Source: Immundisolibacter sp.
GTDB taxonomy: Bacteria; Pseudomonadota; Gammaproteobacteria; Immundisolibacterales; Immundisolibacteraceae
NCBI RefSeq assembly: GCF_041601295.1
Contig: NZ_JBFIII010000044.1
Coordinates: 1 to 23,422 of the forward strand
Direction of reading: 5' to 3'
Length of the DNA stretch: 23,422 bases
Shown: piece by piece, positions 15,374 to 22,681 of the stretch
How positions within the stretch are numbered: the stretch's first letter is position 1
Layout: the number at the start of each line of letters is the position of its first letter
The notes under the pieces: model-generated
Databases searched by the model: none
What the model was told of the DNA's origin: nothing
Seen by the model: the letters and a program-made list of their open reading frames with translations, nothing else
Position numbers and translations under genes: made by a program

Positions 15374-15988
15374 TCAGCTGACGCGAGAGTAGTACTCGAC
15401 GACGAAATTTTCCTGCACTTCTAGCGGAATGTCGGCGCGATCCGGGGCATGGCGGAAGGTGCCGGTCATCTTGGTGGTGTCGATGTCCAGGTAGTCCGGC
15501 ACACTCAGGGACGGTGATTGCAGGGTCTCGACAATCACCGGGTGCGCACGGCTGGACTCGTCGACGCCAATCACGTCGCCCGGGCGCAGCTGGTAGCTGG
15601 GAATGTCCAGCCGCCGGCCGTTGATGGTGACGTGACCGTGCTTGACGATCTGGCGGGCGGCCGGGATGGTCGGTGCAAAGCCAAGCCGAAATGCCACATT
15701 GTCCAGACGCGACTCCAGCAGCGTGAGCAGATTCTTGCCGGTATCGCCCTTGCGTCGGGCGGCGGTCTTGAAATACGTACGCAGCTGACGCTCGCCCAGG
15801 CCATAGTTGTAGATGAGCTTTTGTTTCTCATCCAGGCGCAGTCGATAGTCGCTTGGCCGGTTATTGCGGCGAGCACCGTGCTGGCCGGGCGGGTTTGCGC
15901 GCACGCCATCGGTCTTGCGGGTCAAACCCGGCAACTGCTGCTGAAAACGCCGTACTACTCTGAGCCGGGGACCGGTATACCGTGCCAT
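15374..15988 (-). CDS. rpsD: 30S ribosomal protein S4, stand-alone divergent form
   Basis: Primary 16S rRNA-binding protein that starts 30S body assembly. The 204-residue protein has MARYTGPRLRVVRR at the start, the PPGQHGARR segment, an S4 RNA-binding domain around RLDNVAFRLGFAPTIPAARQ with HGHVTINGRRLDIPSYQL, and VVEYYSR at the end. It contains no cysteine. The pattern RR...LPGLTRKT, EKQKLIYNYGLGERQL and APTIPAARQIVKH resembles cyanobacterial/plastid S4 more than E. coli S4 from the alpha operon. It sits alone, away from rpsM/rpsK/rpoA, so it may be a second copy; that copy would lie outside the window. AGGA precedes the ATG by 11-12 bases. Confidence 0.92.
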   Translation of the reverse strand: MARYTGPRLRVVRRFQQQLPGLTRKTDGVRANPPGQHGARRNNRPSDYRLRLDEKQKLIYNYGLGERQLRTYFKTAARRKGDTGKNLLTLLESRLDNVAFRLGFAPTIPAARQIVKHGHVTINGRRLDIPSYQLRPGDVIGVDESSRAHPVIVETLQSPSLSVPDYLDIDTTKMTGTFRHAPDRADIPLEVQENFVVEYYSRVS

Positions 15989-16009
15989 CTAGTTCTGTTT
16001 CCTGACCGG

Positions 16010-16039
16010 AAAAAAACGCCGGACAGATGCCCGGCGTTT
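16010..16039 (-). terminator. Intrinsic terminator after rluB / in the rpsD leader
   Basis: The stem 16014-16022 with 16031-16039 (9 bp, AAACGCCGG/CCGGCGTTT, 8-base loop) is followed on the minus strand by a run of seven U at 16016-16010. It is 13 bases past the rluB stop and 21 bases before the rpsD start, so it ends the trpS–rluB operon. It would also lie in the rpsD 5' leader if the upstream promoter is real. Confidence 0.75.
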
Positions 16040-16052
16040 AAAAATAAGCGGG

Positions 16053-16862
16053 CTATCTTAAACGCGGCCGTGCCCGGGTTTCAAGCCGACGATTCGCGGA
16101 GCGACGCGGCGTGGCCGGTCTTTCGCTCACCGCGGCCAGTTCCTGCGCAGTCGCCTCACGCCATTGCCCGCGCGCCAGTGCCCTCGGCAATGCCAGCGGA
16201 CCATAGCGTACGCGTAGTAAACGACTGACGGTGATCCCCTGCGATGCCCACAATCGGCGCACCAAACGGTTGCGTCCCTCGTCCACGATGACATGGAACC
16301 ACTGATTCAGGCCGGCGCCCCCAGCGGCGGTAATTGTCAGAAAACGCGCTGGACCGTCTTCCAGTTCCACCCCGCCACGCAAGCGGTCGAGCATGGCCTG
16401 ATCCACCTGCCCCCGCACCCGAACCGCGTATTCCCGCTCCTGATGATTGCCCGGGTGCATCAGCCGGTGCGCCAGGTTGCCATCAGTGGTCAGCAGCAAC
16501 AAACCCGAGCTGTTGATGTCTAGGCGACCCACGCTGATCCAGCGGCCGCCGGGCAGCGGCGGCAGGCGATCGAACACGGTTGGGCGTCCTTCCGGGTCGC
16601 GCCGCGTGCAGACCTCGCCTTCAGGCTTGTGGTACAGCATCAGTCGCGCCTTGGCGGGGGCAGCGAGCACCACCGCCTGGCCGTCCACCACCAGACGATC
16701 AGCGCCAGTCACGCTCTGGCCCAGCACCGCCTGCTGATCATTCACGCGCACCCGCCCGGCGCGAATCCAGTCCTCAATCTGCCGCCGCGAGCCCAGGCCC
16801 GCCCGGGCCAGCACCTTGTGCAGACGCTCGCCGGAGGCGGCACCGTTGCGATCAGGTTTCAT
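16053..16862 (-). CDS. rluB: 23S rRNA pseudouridine synthase, RluB type
   Basis: Makes pseudouridine 2605 in 23S rRNA if a true RluB. From the ATG at 16862 it has 269 residues: an N-terminal S4-like RNA-binding domain (ERLHKVLARAGLGSRRQIED), then the RsuA-family catalytic domain with VGRLDINSSGLLLLTTDG containing the catalytic aspartate, EREYAVRV, and FHVIVDEGRNRLVRRLW. The C-terminus is basic. The start codon lies inside the 11-base overlap with scpB. The scpA–scpB–rluB order is typical of RluB rather than RluE/RsuA. The upstream open frame to 16994 merely covers scpB. Confidence 0.93.
   Translation of the reverse strand: MKPDRNGAASGERLHKVLARAGLGSRRQIEDWIRAGRVRVNDQQAVLGQSVTGADRLVVDGQAVVLAAPAKARLMLYHKPEGEVCTRRDPEGRPTVFDRLPPLPGGRWISVGRLDINSSGLLLLTTDGNLAHRLMHPGNHQEREYAVRVRGQVDQAMLDRLRGGVELEDGPARFLTITAAGGAGLNQWFHVIVDEGRNRLVRRLWASQGITVSRLLRVRYGPLALPRALARGQWREATAQELAAVSERPATPRRSANRRLETRARPRLR
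16055..16084 (-). promoter_or_regulatory. Putative sigma-70 promoter for rpsD
   Basis: On the minus strand TTGAAA (16084-16079) and TAAGAT (16060-16055) are separated by 18 bases, a fair match to -35 and -10. They lie in the last codons of rluB, placing the transcript start just ahead of the terminator hairpin at 16039-16010, so S4 expression may depend on reading through it. Confidence 0.35.
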
Positions 16863-17421
16863 GGGCGGCTTCGGGGGGCGGCAGCATGTCCAGTTGCAAC
16901 TCGACCAAGGCCGGGTCAGACAGATCCGCAAGATCCGGCAGCTGAGCCAGGCTACGCAAGCCGAAGTAATCAAGGAACGCCTTGGTAGTGCCAAATACGG
17001 CCGGCCGGCCCGGCACCTCGCGATGACCCACCACCCGTACCCAGCCGCGATCGAGCAGTGTCTTCAGGAGCCCGCCACTGAGGGAAACGCCGCGGATCTG
17101 TTCGATGTCAGCGCGGGTCACCGGCTGCCGGTAAGCAATGATGGCCAGCGTTTCAAGCGTCGCACGCGAGTAACGCGGCGCGCGCTCGGCCAGCAGTTGC
17201 GCCACTGGCGCGGCGTACTGGGTACGCACCTGGTAGCGATAACCGCCCGCGACCTGGGCCAGTTCCAAAGCCCGGCCGGCGCACTCCAGCGTGAGCTCGT
17301 CCAGCGCCTGCCTGACGTCGTCCCGACTGGTGCCATCCGGCAGCAGGCGCAGCAGGCGATCGATATCCAGCGGTTCGCTGGCTACCAGCAGCGCGGACTC
17401 GATGACTCGCAGGGTCTGCAT
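16852..17421 (-). CDS. scpB: Segregation and condensation protein B
   Basis: Kite-type subunit of a condensin (SMC–ScpAB in SMC-containing bacteria), with paired winged-helix domains. The 189-residue protein has the family opening LRVIESALLVASEPLDIDRL. It also has SRATLETLAIIAYRQPVTRADIEQIRGV (written as separate motifs: LETLAIIAYRQPVTR and IEQIRGV) and the winged-helix VVGHREVPGRPAVFGTTKAFLDYFGL region. Its ATG shares one base with the scpA stop (TGATG), and its 3' end overlaps rluB by 11 bases. No smc or mukB gene is in the window. Confidence 0.95.
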   Translation of the reverse strand: MQTLRVIESALLVASEPLDIDRLLRLLPDGTSRDDVRQALDELTLECAGRALELAQVAGGYRYQVRTQYAAPVAQLLAERAPRYSRATLETLAIIAYRQPVTRADIEQIRGVSLSGGLLKTLLDRGWVRVVGHREVPGRPAVFGTTKAFLDYFGLRSLAQLPDLADLSDPALVELQLDMLPPPEAAHET

Positions 17422-18230
17422 CAGGCGGCTGGACGCAAGTAAATGGGGCCGAAGGCCTCGTGCTGGGCCAGCTCGATCAGCTGCTCGCGCAGCAGTTCCA
17501 GAATCGCCAGAAAGCTCACCACTACCCCGGCACGTCCCTCGGCCGGCAGCAACAGCGTCGGCAGCGAGGTGAACTCACCGACGGTCAGGCGTTCCAGGAT
17601 GGCGGTCATGCGCTCCCGCACTGACAGCGCCTCGCGGCGCACCTGATGGTGCGCGTTCAGCGCGCCGCGCGCGAGTATCTCGGTCAGAGCGGCCACCAGC
17701 TCCGCCAGCGTGACCTGCGCCTGCGCGGGCGGCAGCTCCTGCGCGGGCAGGGCGACCGACAGCGGCAGCAGGTCGCGGCCAAACTGGGGCAAGGCTGCCA
17801 GGGTTTCACTGGCATCGCGAAAACGCGCGTAATCCTGCAGGCGACGTACCAGCGCGGCGCGCGGGTCGTCTTCCTCCTCGACCCCCGCCGGGCGCGGCAG
17901 CAGCATGCGCGATTTGATCTCCGTGAGTACCGCGGCCATCACCAAATAATCCGCCGCCAGCTCCAGGCGCAGGCCGCGCAGCAACTCGACGTAGGCCATG
18001 TACTGCGCCGCCACCTCGGCCACCGGGATGTCCAGAATGTCGAAATTCTGGCGGCGAATCAGCCACAACAGCAAATCCAGCGGCCCCTCGAACGCCTCCA
18101 GGAATACCTCCAGCGCGTCCGGCGGGATGTACAGGTCCTCGGGAAGGCGGGTCAGTAGCTCGCCACGCACCCGCGCCAGGGGAAATTCCTGCTGTTTTGG
18201 CGCCTCCGCAGTGATGGCCGCGACGGTCAT
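17421..18230 (-). CDS. scpA: Segregation and condensation protein A
   Basis: Kleisin subunit that bridges SMC heads and binds ScpB. The 269-residue protein has the N-terminal kleisin motif EVFLEAFEGPLDLLLWLIRR (about 42-61), then ADYLVMAAVLTEIKSRMLLP, an acidic linker EEEDDPR, and a C-terminal winged helix containing VVSFLAILELLREQLIEL. About 40 extra residues precede the kleisin motif, as in many gammaproteobacterial homologues. The ATG follows the trpS TGA with no gap, implying translational coupling. Confidence 0.95.
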   Translation of the reverse strand: MTVAAITAEAPKQQEFPLARVRGELLTRLPEDLYIPPDALEVFLEAFEGPLDLLLWLIRRQNFDILDIPVAEVAAQYMAYVELLRGLRLELAADYLVMAAVLTEIKSRMLLPRPAGVEEEDDPRAALVRRLQDYARFRDASETLAALPQFGRDLLPLSVALPAQELPPAQAQVTLAELVAALTEILARGALNAHHQVRREALSVRERMTAILERLTVGEFTSLPTLLLPAEGRAGVVVSFLAILELLREQLIELAQHEAFGPIYLRPAA

Positions 18231-19448
18231 TCAGCGATAACCCAAGCCCATGACCTGACGCACTTCGTCCAGCGTCTCGCGCGCCACCTCGCGCGCCTGC
18301 TCGCAGCCGGCGGCGACGATCTCCCGCACCAGGCCGGGATCGTCCTCGAACGGCCGGGCGCGCTCGCGAATCGGAGCCAGTTCCGCCTCGACCGCCTCAA
18401 TCAGCGGCTGCTTGCAGTCCAGACAACCGATGGCGGCGCTGCGGCACCCTTCCTGCACCCAGGCCCGACGCGCCTCGTCCGAATACACCTGATGCAAACC
18501 CCACACCGGGCACAGGGCTGGGTCCCCCGGATCCGTACGCCGCACCCGCGCCGGGTCGGTTGGCATGGTCCGCAGCTTGTGTGCCACGGTATCGGTGTCC
18601 TCGCGCAGGCCGATGGCGTTGCCGTAGGACTTGGACATCTTGCGCCCGTCCAGACCCGGCATCTTGGCCGTCTCCGTCAGCATCGGCTGCGGCTCGCGCA
18701 ACACGATGATGCCGCCTCCCTCCAGATGGCCCAGCAACCGCTCGCGGTCGCCCAGACTGATATTGGCCTGTGCGTGCACCAGCGCCTGCGCCACCTGCAA
18801 CGCCGAGGTTTCGCCACGCTCCCGGTAGGCGCGGCGGTTGTCCTCGTACAGTCGAGCCTGCTTCTTGCCGAGCTTGCGCAGCGCCGCCTGCACGCGCGCC
18901 TCGAACTCCGGCTCGCGGCCGTACAGATGGTTGAAGCGGCGTGCCACCTCGCGCGTGAGCTCAAGATGCGCCACCTGATCCTCGCCCACCGGCACCAGGG
19001 TGGCCTTGTACATCAGGATGTCGGCGCTTTGCAGCAACGGATAGCCCAGAAATCCGTAGGTAGCCAGATCCTTGTCCCGCAGCTGTTCCTGCTGATCCTT
19101 GTAGGTCGGCACCCGCTCCAGCCAGCCCAGCGGCGTGATCATCGACAGCAGCAGGTGCAGCTCGGCGTGCTCCGGCACCCGCGACTGCACGAACAGCACC
19201 GCGCTGCCCGGATCGACCCCGGCCGCCAGCCAGTCGACGATCATCTCGTAGGTGTGCCCGGCCACCTCGTAAGGAGCGTCGTACTCGGTGGTCAGTGCAT
19301 GCCAGTCGGCGGCAAAGAAAAAACAGCGGTGCTGGTGCTGCAGGCGCACCCAGTTCTTCAGCACCCCGTGGTAGTGGCCTAAATGCAGCCGGCCAGTCGG
19401 GCGCATGCCCGACAGCACCCGGTTGTTCGGCGAAGCCAATGTATTCAA
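18231..19448 (-). CDS. trpS: Tryptophanyl-tRNA synthetase
   Basis: Class I synthetase charging tRNA-Trp. The 405-residue protein is longer than E. coli TrpS (334). It shows HLGH (22-25), the KMSKS loop GRKMSKS (268-274), and tryptophan-pocket segments such as YPLLQSADILMYKA and VGEDQVAHLELTRE. The added length is an insertion before KMSKS (about residues 185-265) seen in many long-form proteobacterial TrpRS. The start is TTG, overlapping the M50 protease stop as TTGA and backed by a strong GGAGG 6 bases upstream. scpA follows with no gap. Confidence 0.95.
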   Translation of the reverse strand: MNTLASPNNRVLSGMRPTGRLHLGHYHGVLKNWVRLQHQHRCFFFAADWHALTTEYDAPYEVAGHTYEMIVDWLAAGVDPGSAVLFVQSRVPEHAELHLLLSMITPLGWLERVPTYKDQQEQLRDKDLATYGFLGYPLLQSADILMYKATLVPVGEDQVAHLELTREVARRFNHLYGREPEFEARVQAALRKLGKKQARLYEDNRRAYRERGETSALQVAQALVHAQANISLGDRERLLGHLEGGGIIVLREPQPMLTETAKMPGLDGRKMSKSYGNAIGLREDTDTVAHKLRTMPTDPARVRRTDPGDPALCPVWGLHQVYSDEARRAWVQEGCRSAAIGCLDCKQPLIEAVEAELAPIRERARPFEDDPGLVREIVAAGCEQAREVARETLDEVRQVMGLGYR

Positions 19449-20113
19449 GCAGACCCTCCCAGGCCAACCACGAACAACAACATGCCGTTCAGGCTCTGCA
19501 TTATCGGGTGCAGCACGCGCCCGAGGACGCCGCTGGTCAGCAGCAGCAACACCACGATCAGGCCATACGGCTCGATGGCCGCAACCGTCATGGATTGGCG
19601 GTCCGGCAGCAGTCCCACCAGAACCCGCCCACCATCAAGCGGCGGCAGCGGGACCAAGTTAACCACCATCAGCACCAGGTTAATGACAATACCCGCCTGC
19701 GCCATGAAGAACAGCGGCTGGGCTACCCACGGCATCGTTGCCAGCAAAGCCACGGCCAGGCGCAGCAGCAGGGCCCAGCCAAGCGCCATGATGAGGTTCG
19801 ACAAGGGCCCCGCCAACGCCACGATGGCCATGTCGCGCTTTGGGTTGCCAAGGTTGCGATAGCCGATCGGCACCGGCTTGGCCCAGCCGAACAGGAACCC
19901 ACCGGGCAGCAGCAGCATGATCAACGGCACCAGCACGGTGCCGACCGGGTCGATGTGCTTTAGCGGGTTCAGCGTGAGCCGCCCCATCATCTGCGCCGTG
20001 CGGTCGCCCAGGCGGCTCGCCACGTAGCCATGCGCGACCTCGTGCACGGTGATGGCGAACAGCACCGGCAAGGCCCAGATGGCGATTTTCTGTAGCAGGG
20101 AAAAATCAGGCAT
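19445..20113 (-). CDS. Site-2-protease-like M50 zinc metalloprotease
   Basis: A 222-residue polytopic membrane protein of the Rhomboid-like/SpoIVFB-type M50B branch. The zinc motif is HEVAHG at about residues 24-29 in the first membrane segment, and the third ligand is in the NLVPLPPLDGGRV motif near 160. Several other hydrophobic segments follow. No PDZ domain is present, so it is the short type rather than RseP. The substrate is unknown. It directly precedes trpS with a TTGA overlap, an arrangement common among proteobacteria, and follows the crotonase gene by 36 bases. Confidence 0.92.
   Translation of the reverse strand: MPDFSLLQKIAIWALPVLFAITVHEVAHGYVASRLGDRTAQMMGRLTLNPLKHIDPVGTVLVPLIMLLLPGGFLFGWAKPVPIGYRNLGNPKRDMAIVALAGPLSNLIMALGWALLLRLAVALLATMPWVAQPLFFMAQAGIVINLVLMVVNLVPLPPLDGGRVLVGLLPDRQSMTVAAIEPYGLIVVLLLLTSGVLGRVLHPIMQSLNGMLLFVVGLGGSA
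19455..19459 (-). promoter_or_regulatory. Shine-Dalgarno deciding the TTG start of trpS
   Basis: GGAGG on the minus strand is 6 bases before the TTG at 19448 and is itself inside the last codons of the M50 gene. It supports the unusual TTG over internal ATG codons, which would cut into the nucleotide-binding fold. Confidence 0.7.
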
Positions 20114-20149
20114 GGTGTTGTTCGCGCGGCGGACCGCCGGGCGGCTGCC

Positions 20150-20953
20150 TCAGCGTCCCTGGTACTGACCCGGGCGCTTGTCGAAGAACGCCGACAGCGC
20201 CTCGGCATGATCCTCGGTGCCGTGACACGCCGCCTGCAAGGCAGCGCAGTAATCCAGAAAAGGCTTCAGGTCCATATGCTGACCGGCGCGCAGCAGGCGC
20301 TTGCCGATGCGCAGCGCCTGCGGCGGCTTGGCCGCGATCTGCGCGGCGAGTTCACGGGCACGTGCCATCAGCGCCTCGGGGGCCAGCACTTCGAGCACGA
20401 TGCCGATGCTCAGCGCCTCGTCGGCGTTCACCAGACGCCCGGTGAAGGTCAGTTCCGCCGCCCGCTGGTGACCGAGCGCACGCGGCAAAAACCAGGCCCC
20501 GCCGTCGCCCGGAATGATGCCCAGGTTCAGGAAGGTCTCGCCAAAACGCGCCTTCGTGGACGCCAGACGCAGGTCACACATCATGGCGATATCGAAGCCC
20601 GCACCCACCGCCGCACCGTTGACCGCGGCGATCACCGGCACCTCCAGTTCATACAGCGCCAGTGGAATGCGCTGGATGCCCAGCCGGTAGGACTGCTGGA
20701 TGTCCATGGCGCTGCCGCCGAAGATGCCCTCCTTGGCCTGCATTTTCTTGACATTGCCGCCCGACGAGAACGCCTCACCGGCGCCAGTGACAATCAGCAC
20801 CGAGATTTCCGGCCGTGCGGCAATGCTGCCAAGCACCGACACGATCTCGTCGATCATGCCCTCGTCGCTGATGGCATTGCGCGTGGCCGGCTGGTTGAAG
20901 GTGAGGGTCGCGACACGGTCCGCGACCTCGAAAATGACGTGCTGATAACTCAT
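20150..20953 (-). CDS. Crotonase/enoyl-CoA hydratase family protein
   Basis: A 267-residue crotonase-fold protein that binds acyl-CoA thioesters. The oxyanion-hole segments FSSGGNVKKM (62-71) and GAAVGAGFDIAMMCDLRLAS (113-132) are present. However, the two glutamates of classical enoyl-CoA hydratase (E144 and E164 in rat) align to D121 and F141 here, with other acidic residues nearby (E139, D150). Hydration, isomerisation or another crotonase reaction is therefore possible. It lies 24 bases downstream of the acyl-CoA dehydrogenase, so a role in the same acyl-CoA degradation route is likely. Confidence 0.9.
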   Translation of the reverse strand: MSYQHVIFEVADRVATLTFNQPATRNAISDEGMIDEIVSVLGSIAARPEISVLIVTGAGEAFSSGGNVKKMQAKEGIFGGSAMDIQQSYRLGIQRIPLALYELEVPVIAAVNGAAVGAGFDIAMMCDLRLASTKARFGETFLNLGIIPGDGGAWFLPRALGHQRAAELTFTGRLVNADEALSIGIVLEVLAPEALMARARELAAQIAAKPPQALRIGKRLLRAGQHMDLKPFLDYCAALQAACHGTEDHAEALSAFFDKRPGQYQGR

Positions 20954-20977
20954 GAGATGTCCGGTTGGCGGGCAGGA

Positions 20978-22639
20978 TTACAGGGTACAGCGACCGGCGT
21001 CCACGACATGGGCGGCGACGCGCTGGCGCAGCGCCATCACGTCCGCGGCCGGTCGCGCGACGGCCGGCGCGGCGATGTCAAGGTGCGTGGCTGCCTCGGC
21101 GGCCAACTGAGCCACCTGCGTGGTCGCCTGGGCCAGCACCAGCAGCGCCACATCAGCGTGCACCGCCTGGCGGCGCGGGTGGCGGGCCACCCGCAAGGCG
21201 GTCGATTCGGCCAGATAAATGGCCGTCATCATGTCTGCCAGGTGAGCCATCAGCTCCTGGTCAACGTCGAAGCCCTTGCCGCTGCCGTGCTGCTCTAGAG
21301 CGGCGCTGAAACAGACGGCGTGGGCCAGCTTCATGCTGGCCAGCGGGTCGTCGCTGGCGGCGCCCGCCAGCCCGAGCTCGCCAGCACCGAGTTTCTTGAG
21401 CAAGGTGCGCGGCATGACGATGCGGTTGATCTCGTTGGTGCCTTCATAAATGCGGGCGATGCGTGCGTCGCGCAGGTATTTGGCGGCCGGGTATTCCTCC
21501 AGAAAGCCGTAACCACCGAACATCTGCAGCGATTCGTCGGCCACCCGGCCGAGCAGCTCGGAGCCCGCGATCTTGGCGATCGAGCACTCCAGCGCGAAGT
21601 CCTGCAAGGCCGACAGCTTGGCCGAGGCGGCGCGCCCGCCGGCATTGGCCAGCGCGTCGATGGCGCCACCGGCGCGGTAGATGGCGCTCTCGGCGGCATA
21701 GATATCGGCCGCTGCCTGGCCGATCTTGCGCCGGATCATGCCGAAATCGGCTACCGACTGGCCGAACTGCTTGCGCCCGGTGGCGTAGTCGAGCGCGGCA
21801 TCCAGCGCGCACTTGGCGCTGCCCAGCGCCGTGCCGCCCAGCTTGTACCGGCCATTGTTCAGAATGTTGAACGCGATCACATGGCCGCGGCCAATCTGGC
21901 CGAGCACGTGCTCGCGCGGGATGCGCGCGTCCTGCAGGATCACCTGCCGCGTGGACGAGCCGTCCATGCCCAGCTTGTGCTCCTCGGCGCCCAGGCTCAC
22001 GCCCGGCGCGTCAAACGGCACGATGAAACAAGTGAATCCGCTCGCCCCGTCCACCTCGTCCTGCACCTTGGCGAACACGAAACCGACATCGGCGATGCCG
22101 GCGTTGGTGATGAACTGCTTGGTGCCGGTCAGGCGCCACGCGCCGCCGTCCAGCACCGCCGTGGTGCGCGCGGCCAGCGCATCGGAGCCCGAGCCCGGCT
22201 CGGTCAGGCAGTAACACCCCCGCAGCTCGCCGCTGGCGAAGCCCGGCAGCCAGGCGGCCTTCTGCGCATCGCTACCGAACAACGCCACCGGCAACGAACC
22301 GATGCCGTTTTGCACCATCAGCGTCAGCATGAAGGATTGCTCGCGGGCCGTGCTCTCCAGCACCCGCATCGATACCGGCAGCGGCAGGTCCAGGCCACCG
22401 TGTTCTTCCGGCAGGTCGAGCATGGTCAGGCCAAGCTCGGACGCCTGGCGCATCAGCCCTTCCAGCACGCCGGGGGCCTTGGCCTCGATGGCGGCCAACT
22501 GCGGCCACACCTGCTCGTCGCAAAAGCGCCGCGCGGTGTCGAACAGCGCCTGCTCCTCGGCGCCGAAATCCTCGGGCGTGAAAATACCGCCCGGCGCCTG
22601 CGACGGGTCCAGAAAGGCGCCGCCGTGTGTATCGCTCAT
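20978..22639 (-). CDS. Acyl-CoA dehydrogenase with C-terminal extension
   Basis: FAD enzyme introducing a trans-2 double bond in acyl-CoA. The 553-residue protein has the N-terminal helical domain, flavin/substrate loop CYCLTEPGSGSDA (143-154), GTKQFITNAG, the C-terminal helical domain with RKQFGQSVADF, and the catalytic base E399 in RIYEGTNEINR. About 130 residues follow the core, as in very-long-chain acyl-CoA dehydrogenases (VLCAD/ACAD9) rather than medium or short-chain types. Substrate length is not determined. It lies between a short-chain dehydrogenase gene and the crotonase gene. ATG at 22639 lacks a good ribosome site. Confidence 0.92.
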   Translation of the reverse strand: MSDTHGGAFLDPSQAPGGIFTPEDFGAEEQALFDTARRFCDEQVWPQLAAIEAKAPGVLEGLMRQASELGLTMLDLPEEHGGLDLPLPVSMRVLESTAREQSFMLTLMVQNGIGSLPVALFGSDAQKAAWLPGFASGELRGCYCLTEPGSGSDALAARTTAVLDGGAWRLTGTKQFITNAGIADVGFVFAKVQDEVDGASGFTCFIVPFDAPGVSLGAEEHKLGMDGSSTRQVILQDARIPREHVLGQIGRGHVIAFNILNNGRYKLGGTALGSAKCALDAALDYATGRKQFGQSVADFGMIRRKIGQAAADIYAAESAIYRAGGAIDALANAGGRAASAKLSALQDFALECSIAKIAGSELLGRVADESLQMFGGYGFLEEYPAAKYLRDARIARIYEGTNEINRIVMPRTLLKKLGAGELGLAGAASDDPLASMKLAHAVCFSAALEQHGSGKGFDVDQELMAHLADMMTAIYLAESTALRVARHPRRQAVHADVALLVLAQATTQVAQLAAEAATHLDIAAPAVARPAADVMALRQRVAAHVVDAGRCTL

Positions 22640-22681
22640 GATTGATTGGTTAGCGGAAGTGACTAAAAAAGTCCGGGTTTG

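Noticed and set aside
15989..16009. Zur box upstream of the cysteine-free S4 gene
   Set aside because: Cysteine-free ribosomal paralogues are often zinc-regulated, but no Zur-like palindrome is visible in the leader.
21320..22645. Long plus-strand open frame of 441 codons
   Set aside because: It is the antisense of the acyl-CoA dehydrogenase gene in high-GC DNA, with a repetitive Arg/His/Gln composition and no domain.
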